Source: Lentibacillus saliphilus (GTDB lineage Bacteria; Bacillota; Bacilli; Bacillales; Amphibacillaceae). Taken from it: a DNA stretch of 64,000 nucleotides. Location of the stretch: assembly GCF_019093865.1 (NCBI RefSeq), contig NZ_JABJXD010000005.1, positions 62,001 to 126,000 of the forward strand, given 5' to 3'. Positions 59,042 through 64,000 of this stretch are shown in pieces; within the stretch, counting starts at the first letter, position 1, and each line of letters begins with the position of its first letter. The position numbers were made by a program, and so were the translations under genes. Below the pieces are notes generated by a model. That model did no database searches and was not told the DNA's origin. It saw nothing but the letters and a program-made list of their open reading frames with translations.

Positions 59042-59056
59042 TGAAAATCATTCTCA
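59042..59056 (-). promoter_or_regulatory. Fur box upstream of feoAB
   Basis: TGAGAAT-G-ATTTTCA read on the minus strand matches the 7-1-7 Fur consensus TGATAATNATTATCA in 12 of 14 arm positions. It lies 24 nt before the feoA start, so iron-bound Fur should repress the operon. Confidence 0.85.
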
Positions 59057-59214
59057 CTTAAGTATATGGTGAAAACGATGTTCAGTAAATACTAAAATCA
59101 ATACGTTCACAAATTTGTCCGAGGTTTTGAGCCTGCCCCCCTCACCACACAGGACACATTCCCAGCCTAGCTTACATACAATATGGTGACGCTAAAGAGA
59201 AAGGAATGAGAGAT

Positions 59215-59799
59215 TTGTACGATCCATATATGTATGGCAATCCTTATCAAACGATGCCAATGCAACCCCAGCCTACACAGTTTCCGAACCAACCGCAGTT
59301 CGTGCCTCATCAACAACAGCAAATGACGAGGTGTTCATGTGGTGCCTATCGTCCCGCTTATCATATGCAGGATTATTACAATGACATGCAATTAAAGGAT
59401 TATGGTGGCCGCCCGTTCGTCGTTAATATTGAAGAGGCAACGACGGAAAATGACCTCTTCAGAATCGCGGTATGGACTGGTAAGCATTTACAGGTGACGT
59501 TAATGAGCATTAACCCAGGAGAAGACATCGGATTAGAAATTCATCCAGACGTTGACCAATTTATCCGTATTGAAGAAGGGCAAGGAATGACCCGTATGGG
59601 TGATCGGAAAGATAATTTAACGTTTGAGGCGAATGTCGGTGATGATGATGCGATCATGGTCCCTGCTGGAAAGTGGCATAACATCATCAATACCGGTAAC
59701 ACACCACTCAAGCTCTATTCGATTTACGCCCCACCTGAGCATCCGTTCGGAACAGTACACCCGACAAAAGCAGATGCGATTGCTGCAGAACAGTATTAG
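59215..59799 (+). CDS. cupin-domain protein with a Pro/Gln/Met-rich N-terminus
   Basis: 194 residues from TTG 59215, 9 nt after AAAGGA; ATG 59206 directly abuts that site. Residues 1-40 are low in complexity (NPYQTMPMQPQPTQFPNQPQ) with CSCGAYRP after it, like spore coat proteins. The cupin core is GLEIHPDVDQFIRIEEGQGMTRMG (HxD...E metal ligands) and PAGKWHNIINTGNTPLKLYSIYAPPEHPFGTVH. The family looks to be a known Bacillus cupin; coat association is inferred from the N-terminus only. A terminator follows. Confidence 0.82.
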   Translation: MYDPYMYGNPYQTMPMQPQPTQFPNQPQFVPHQQQQMTRCSCGAYRPAYHMQDYYNDMQLKDYGGRPFVVNIEEATTENDLFRIAVWTGKHLQVTLMSINPGEDIGLEIHPDVDQFIRIEEGQGMTRMGDRKDNLTFEANVGDDDAIMVPAGKWHNIINTGNTPLKLYSIYAPPEHPFGTVHPTKADAIAAEQY

Positions 59800-59836
59800 G
59801 CAATCATCTCGCACACCAATTATAGAAGCGATATTA

Positions 59837-59876
59837 AGAGAAAGTCTGCAAGTGGGTTGCAGGCTCTCTTTTTTTA
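59837..59876 (+). terminator. intrinsic terminator
   Basis: AGAGAAAGTCTGCAA pairs with TTGCAGGCTCTCT around GTGGG, followed by T6. Confidence 0.85.
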
Positions 59877-59960
59877 TTAACCAATTTATGCCTGTATAAA
59901 TGGTAAGTTTAAACACATAAGGAAGTAACAACATAATTTATTCCAATATGAACCAATTTA

Positions 59961-60067
59961 TGTGATATAAATCACAAATTAGCCAAATATAAATTCATCA
60001 TTTGTTGATTATGAACATTGAGCTGAATACAATTTTATATTACCATTTGAATGTGAAATATTTCACA
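59961..60067 (+). promoter_or_regulatory. pair of FNR/CRP-type boxes before the relic gene
   Basis: TGTGATATAAATCACA (59961-59976) and TGTGAAATATTTCACA (60052-60067) are perfect TGTGA-N6-TCACA sites. The same pair, the same spacing (about 90 bp) and flanking sequence recur at 62985-63090. They belong to the decayed YeeE/YedE copy. Confidence 0.6.
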
Positions 60068-60069
60068 TA

Positions 60070-60640
60070 TAAAACCGCAGAGGAATTCGTCATCGGGTGC
60101 TCATACCCAGTGGTTAAAAAATCTCACCTCCTTACAAATGCTCTGGAAAGCCAGGCATTCACCGGTTTAATAATGTTATCAATCGTTGCTTAACCCGATA
60201 CGGTTTTAGTCACTCGGGTTTAAAATTAATCTAGGCATTAAAGATCGTTTGACGCGCGGAACTTTCGTTTTTTGTCAGCAGGTTAAGAAGATTGTCGTAA
60301 CGTAATGTGTATGTATTTCACGAGCACTTATAAGATGTTTTTAATTAAAATGCCCTATTATGATGGGATTTTCAATGATATTGAGTTGCGAAAGATACGA
60401 AGAAGAAACTGCTATTATTGCGAACTCTATTTCGGGTTTTACTTTTGAGCATCATAACGGTGTAGAGGGTTTACAATTACTTCCTGCTCTATGTTTAATT
60501 TATATTTTTAATGAATAAATACGTGGCATATCGAAAAAGATAAGGGTGCTAAAAACAAGAATCAATTTCGGTGAGAGTACCTAGATAGTGTCTACAAAAT
60601 ATAAATTATTAGCTGAAGAGCGGATATTATAAGAAGTTAT
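60070..60640 (+). pseudogene. decayed, internally deleted YeeE/YedE-type gene
   Basis: Nucleotide blocks match the intact gene at 63117 in the same order. Examples are AATGCTCTGGAAAGCCAGGC / CCGGTTTAATAATG at about 60138-60175, TTTTAGTCACTCGGGT (60205-60220), AAGAAGATTGTCGTAACG (60287-60304), CGAGCACTTATAAGATGTTT (60319-60338), AATGAATAAATACGTGGCAT (60508-60527). The frame has stops, shifts and a deletion of much of the middle. No protein can be made. Confidence 0.75.
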
Positions 60641-60703
60641 TATGCTCAACCTTTCACAAATTAACACTAGGAATTGTTATGTAATGATAAAGGAGTGAAT
60701 TAA

Positions 60704-61762
60704 ATGGAAAAAGTAAGTGTGAAGACATTTATTAATAAAGTATTAGCAGGGGTTGCAATGGGGATCGTTGTTGGGTTAATTCCTAACGCTATTTTAGGTG
60801 AATTATTTAAATTTCTCTCCCAGTACCATGAGATCTTTGCGACTTTGAACAGTGTTGTTGTAGGTATTCAATTTACAATACCGGTTATTGTCGGTGTTTT
60901 AATCGCCATGCAATTTAAGTTAAACCCACTCCAGACCGTTATTGTTGGTACAGCTTCATTTGTCGGAAGTGGAGCGGCTGCCTTCCTTGAGAATAAGTGG
61001 GTTCTGACAGGTATCGGTGATTTGATTAATACGATGATTACAGCTTCTATCGCTGTCATCATCATTATGATCATTGGGGATAGACTTAAGAGCCTTACGA
61101 TTATCTTGTTACCAATTATTGCTGGTGGCGCTGCAGGTTTTATCGGGATCATTATATTACCTTACGTAAAATTAGTCACAACTGCAATCGGACAAGTTAT
61201 TAACAGCTTTACGACATTACAACCATTTATTATGTATATTCTCATTGCAATTGCCTTTAGCATCATCATTGTTTCACCGATTTCTACAGTAGCGATTTCA
61301 ATGGCCATAGGTATCACGGGCTTAGCGTCAGGTGCTGCGAATGTCGGTATTGCCGCATCAGCGTGCATGCTTGTTGTTGGAACATATAAAGTGAATGATA
61401 AAGGTGTTCCGCTTGCCGTATTTCTAGGTGCCATGAAAATGATGATGCCTAACTTACTAAGGTATCCAATCATATCTGTTCCAATCGCCTTAACAGCAGT
61501 CGTGACCGCTATTGTAGGGAGCTTCTTTGGAATTGAGGGAACAAAAGAGTCTGCAGGATTTGGTTATTCGGGCTTAGTTGGTCCAATCAATGCGCTTAAG
61601 TTTATGGATGGAAACATCGCAATCAATATCATCATTTTGATTTTCGTGTACTTCGTCGTACCATTTATTGCGGCATTTATTATTCACAACTTATGTACGA
61701 AAGTGCTTAAGCTCTATGATCCATCCGTATTTAAATTTAATGAAGGTGAGAATGAAAAATGA
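60704..61762 (+). CDS. PTS EIIC-like membrane protein (PTS_EIIC_2 type)
   Basis: 352 residues with about ten membrane segments and an AAAGGAG ribosome binding site. FINKVLAGVAMGIVVGLIPNAILGELFKFL and VGIQFTIPVIVGVLIAMQFKLNPLQTVIVGTASFVGSGAA are typical of the EIIC_2 family, which lacks the usual EIIA/EIIB partners. Its stop overlaps the D-lactate dehydrogenase start (ATGA at 61759). It may carry a metabolite linked to that enzyme, such as lactate or a 2-keto acid; this is inference. Confidence 0.82.
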   Translation: MEKVSVKTFINKVLAGVAMGIVVGLIPNAILGELFKFLSQYHEIFATLNSVVVGIQFTIPVIVGVLIAMQFKLNPLQTVIVGTASFVGSGAAAFLENKWVLTGIGDLINTMITASIAVIIIMIIGDRLKSLTIILLPIIAGGAAGFIGIIILPYVKLVTTAIGQVINSFTTLQPFIMYILIAIAFSIIIVSPISTVAISMAIGITGLASGAANVGIAASACMLVVGTYKVNDKGVPLAVFLGAMKMMMPNLLRYPIISVPIALTAVVTAIVGSFFGIEGTKESAGFGYSGLVGPINALKFMDGNIAINIIILIFVYFVVPFIAAFIIHNLCTKVLKLYDPSVFKFNEGENEK

Positions 61763-62754
61763 CAAAAATCATGATGTTTGGTGTTCGTGAACACGAAAAA
61801 GATATTGCACGCGAATGGGCAAAAGAAAATGATGTTGAGATTACCATGTCTGATGACATATTAACAGTTGAAGCTACGGAGCAATTACAGGGCTTTGACG
61901 GTGTGTCAACGCAGCAAACAGGTAAGCTTGATGATGGTATTTATGAACGTTTAAATCAATTAGGTATTAAGCAAATTGCACAGCGCAGCGCTGGGTTCGA
62001 TATGTATAACCTTGAAAAAGCATCAGAAAACAACATTATCATATCAAATGTGCCAAGCTATTCACCAAATTCGATTGCTGAGTATGCTGTTACTGCAGCG
62101 CTCCAATTATTACGCAATACGCATTTAATTGATCAAAGAGTATCTGAGAAGGACTTCAGATGGGAAAAGGTCATAATGGGTAGAGAAGTGAAGAGCTTAG
62201 AGGTTGCGATTATTGGTACTGGACGTATCGGCCAAATAGCGGCGCAAATTTTTAAAGGCTTTGGCTCCAAAGTTGTCGGCTATGACGTATACCCAAATGA
62301 GGATGCTAAGCAATACCTTGAATATAAGGATAGTGTTGAAGACGCCATCGCAAATGCAGATATCGTTTCTTTGCATATGCCTGCGACAGAGGATAATTAT
62401 CACCTATTTAATGAAGAGATGTTCAACAAATTCAAAGATAACGCAGTCCTAATCAATACAGCAAGAGGCTCGGTTGTTGATACAAAGGCCTTAATCAATG
62501 CATTAGATAGTGGGAAAATCTCAGGTGCGGCATTAGATACGTATGAATATGAAAGCACCTATTTCCCTAAAGACTTCCGTGACAAAGACATTACGGATCC
62601 AGTATTATCAGAATTATTGACACGTCAAGATGTGATCCTAACGCCGCACATTGCTTATTACACAGATATTGCTGTTAAAAACTTAGTTGAGGGCGGATTA
62701 AATGCAGCCTTATCAGTTATAAAAACAGGAACTTGTAATACAAGAGTTAACTAA
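61759..62754 (+). CDS. D-lactate dehydrogenase (D-2-hydroxyacid dehydrogenase family)
   Basis: 331 residues, the usual length. The NAD-binding motif is IGTGRIGQIAAQIFKGFG, the catalytic Arg is in INTARGSVVD, the Glu in LDTYEYE and the catalytic His in ILTPHIAYYTD. AQRSAGFDMYNLEKASENNIIISNVPSYSPNSIAEY is diagnostic of fermentative D-LDH. It reduces pyruvate to D-lactate with NADH, in line with low-oxygen control suggested by FNR-type sites nearby. It is translationally coupled to the EIIC-like gene; a terminator follows. Confidence 0.92.
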   Translation: MTKIMMFGVREHEKDIAREWAKENDVEITMSDDILTVEATEQLQGFDGVSTQQTGKLDDGIYERLNQLGIKQIAQRSAGFDMYNLEKASENNIIISNVPSYSPNSIAEYAVTAALQLLRNTHLIDQRVSEKDFRWEKVIMGREVKSLEVAIIGTGRIGQIAAQIFKGFGSKVVGYDVYPNEDAKQYLEYKDSVEDAIANADIVSLHMPATEDNYHLFNEEMFNKFKDNAVLINTARGSVVDTKALINALDSGKISGAALDTYEYESTYFPKDFRDKDITDPVLSELLTRQDVILTPHIAYYTDIAVKNLVEGGLNAALSVIKTGTCNTRVN

Positions 62755-62779
62755 TTTAAACAAATGACCATTGATTAAA

Positions 62780-62822
62780 GACGAAGACTAGCAGCCCATT
62801 TAAGGCTGGTAGTCTTTGTTAA
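62780..62822 (+). terminator. intrinsic terminator after the D-lactate dehydrogenase gene
   Basis: AAGACTAGCAGCC pairs with GGCTGGTAGTCTT around CATTTAA, followed by TGTTAATT. Confidence 0.75.
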
Positions 62823-62984
62823 TTGTGTCGTAAATCTGCACGCCACTTTTAAAACCACACATTGTTATACGCCATCAGATATAGAATGACGGATCATATT
62901 TCTCCGAACGTAATACACCTATTTTGGGTTGTAATCGTCTTAATAATGTTTACCACTAAACGATTTCCAAGATAAACCAATTAT

Positions 62985-63090
62985 TGTGAAGTTTTTCACA
63001 AAGAAACAAAAATAAATTTGTGGTTTGTTCATTATGAACATTGAGATCGACCATCATAAAAGCTACGATAATAATGTGAAATATTTCACA
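62985..63090 (+). promoter_or_regulatory. pair of FNR/CRP-type boxes before the intact YeeE/YedE gene
   Basis: TGTGAAGTTTTTCACA (62985-63000) and TGTGAAATATTTCACA (63075-63090), both TGTGA-N6-TCACA. The second lies 26 nt before ATG and so would overlap the transcription start region. Similar sequences bind Fnr, ArcR or Rex in Firmicutes, so redox or oxygen control is plausible. Confidence 0.65.
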
Positions 63091-63116
63091 TACTTAAATG
63101 TAGGAGGGATTATTTA

Positions 63117-64000
63117 ATGGCAACTCAACAACCAGCGATTAAGAATCCGAAGCTCCACTCGAATGCTCTTTGGACTCAGGCCTTTATCGGTTTAATTATT
63201 ATCGCATTCGTTGGCTACTTTGGAATGTTTCTTAGTCACTCGAGCCAAAAATTAACGTTGTATTTATTGACGGGTGTGGCATTAGGTTATATTTTGACAC
63301 GTGCAACATTCGGCTTTGCCGGTGGTGTTAAGAAGATTTATGTAACAGGATATGGTGGCTTATCAAGAGCACTTTTAATTATGTTTGCAATTACGATGGT
63401 CGGTATGATCGGAATTCATTGGTATGCTGCCGCAAATGGTGCGGTACCAGCATTTATGGCTGAAGCAGGGGATGCAATTATTCCTGGCTCGAAGTCGGTT
63501 AAACTTTTGAGCATTGCGACCGTTATTGGGGGCTTTATCTTTGGTATTGGTATGATGATGGCTGGTGCATGTGCATCCGGTACATTGACAGATATGGGTG
63601 AAGGCGCAACACGCGCGATGATCGTGCTGCCATTCTTTGTTCTCGGAACAGCACCTGGGGAATTAGTGAAGTATCAAATTCTTGAATCCCCTCTTGGCGC
63701 TTTCAGTACGACGATGTATTTACCAGATGTGTTTGGATACGTTGGCGCTTTGCTCATTTCGCTTCTCGTATTACTTTTACTTTATATTTTAGTGAATAAA
63801 TATGAGGCATTTCGAAAAAAAGAAGGCTTTTACGAGGAAGAATTATTTTCCGATGAAGAAAAAGCAATCGAGCCTAAAAAAGAATATAAATTTTTAAGCT
63901 ACGAAACGTATCATAAGTTTTTTGTAGAACGTTGGAGCTTTTTAACAGGCGGTATTTTATTAGCTGCGATGTTTATATTCATCGTTAATACAACAGGATC
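63117..64000 (+). CDS. YeeE/YedE-family transporter, 3' end outside the window
   Basis: The gene starts at ATG 63117 (AGGAGGG at 8 nt) and stays open to the window end, giving 294 residues so far. Membrane segments begin NALWTQAFIGLIIIAFVGYFGMF. The conserved Cys motif is GMMMAGACASGT (around residues 148-159), as in thiosulfate (TsuA) and selenium-related YedE transporters. A charged cytoplasmic loop (EAFRKKEGFYEEELFSDEEKAIEPKKEYKF) sits between the two halves. It probably imports an inorganic sulfur compound. A decayed paralogue lies at 60070. Confidence 0.85.
   Translation, partial: MATQQPAIKNPKLHSNALWTQAFIGLIIIAFVGYFGMFLSHSSQKLTLYLLTGVALGYILTRATFGFAGGVKKIYVTGYGGLSRALLIMFAITMVGMIGIHWYAAANGAVPAFMAEAGDAIIPGSKSVKLLSIATVIGGFIFGIGMMMAGACASGTLTDMGEGATRAMIVLPFFVLGTAPGELVKYQILESPLGAFSTTMYLPDVFGYVGALLISLLVLLLLYILVNKYEAFRKKEGFYEEELFSDEEKAIEPKKEYKFLSYETYHKFFVERWSFLTGGILLAAMFIFIVNTTG

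Noticed and set aside
60002-60193. 63-codon open frame upstream of the EIIC-like gene
   Set aside because: It spans the palindromic box and part of the decayed transporter gene; the similarity to the intact gene is in a different frame.

Overview
The window reads as chromosomal DNA of a low-GC, Gram-positive, endospore-forming bacterium, most likely a Bacillaceae. Supporting signs are a CwlJ spore-cortex hydrolase, strong AGGAGG-type ribosome binding sites, frequent TTG and GTG starts, lipobox lipoproteins, ECF-type vitamin/nucleoside transport genes, type I toxin-antitoxin RNAs of the Firmicutes kind and a malate:quinone oxidoreductase. No rRNA, tRNA, CRISPR array or intact insertion sequence was seen. 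All family names come from reading the sequence, with no database search.

Layout. 1-3 kb: a gene cut by the window edge and several small membrane proteins. 3-10.4 kb: a LacI-type regulator with its own operators, then a compact chain of overlapping genes (a small CPICC protein, nucleoside hydrolase, ECF S, T, A and A' components, ribokinase, EamA exporter) that looks like ribonucleoside uptake and ribose salvage. 10.5-20.4 kb: an accessory stretch mostly on the minus strand (small membrane proteins, methyltransferase, GNAT, VOC proteins, a CntK-like racemase, lipoproteins, a kinase, a Nudix hydrolase), an orphan antitoxin-like RNA and gene remnants. 20.5 kb: cwlJ.

21.2-33.9 kb: one long plus-strand catabolic locus with an oligosaccharide ABC importer (lipoprotein, two permeases, YesL), an amidohydrolase, a DgaE-type PLP ammonia lyase, a DgaF-type aldolase, a PfkB sugar-acid kinase, a GntR regulator, a GH20 hexosaminidase and a seven-bladed-propeller lactonase. 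Together they outline a route from amino-sugar glycans through an aminosugar acid to KDPG. 34-45 kb: GNAT, a type I toxin-antitoxin pair, membrane proteins, an ECF sigma factor with a PadR-like partner and a permease-prefix protein, a staygreen homologue, a K+ channel, an ArsR-rhodanese regulator with an MFS transporter, a DHFR-like reductase and DinB. 45-47 kb: an XRE-ImmA/IrrE peptidase with an unknown partner. 47.2-54.6 kb: a membrane protein under CsoR-type operators, a MerR-controlled ABC transporter, a broken acetyltransferase, mqo and a lipoprotein.

54.7-56.1 kb: three tandem copies of a type I toxin-antitoxin module at different stages of decay, one with a dispersed repeat inserted at the toxin 3' end. 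56.1-59.8 kb: cupins and a Fur-controlled feoA-feoB-Cys-rich protein operon. 59.9-64 kb: two FNR/CRP-like box pairs in near-identical promoter contexts, one in front of a decayed YeeE/YedE gene and one in front of the intact YeeE/YedE gene that runs off the window. Between them lies a translationally coupled EIIC-like membrane protein and D-lactate dehydrogenase.
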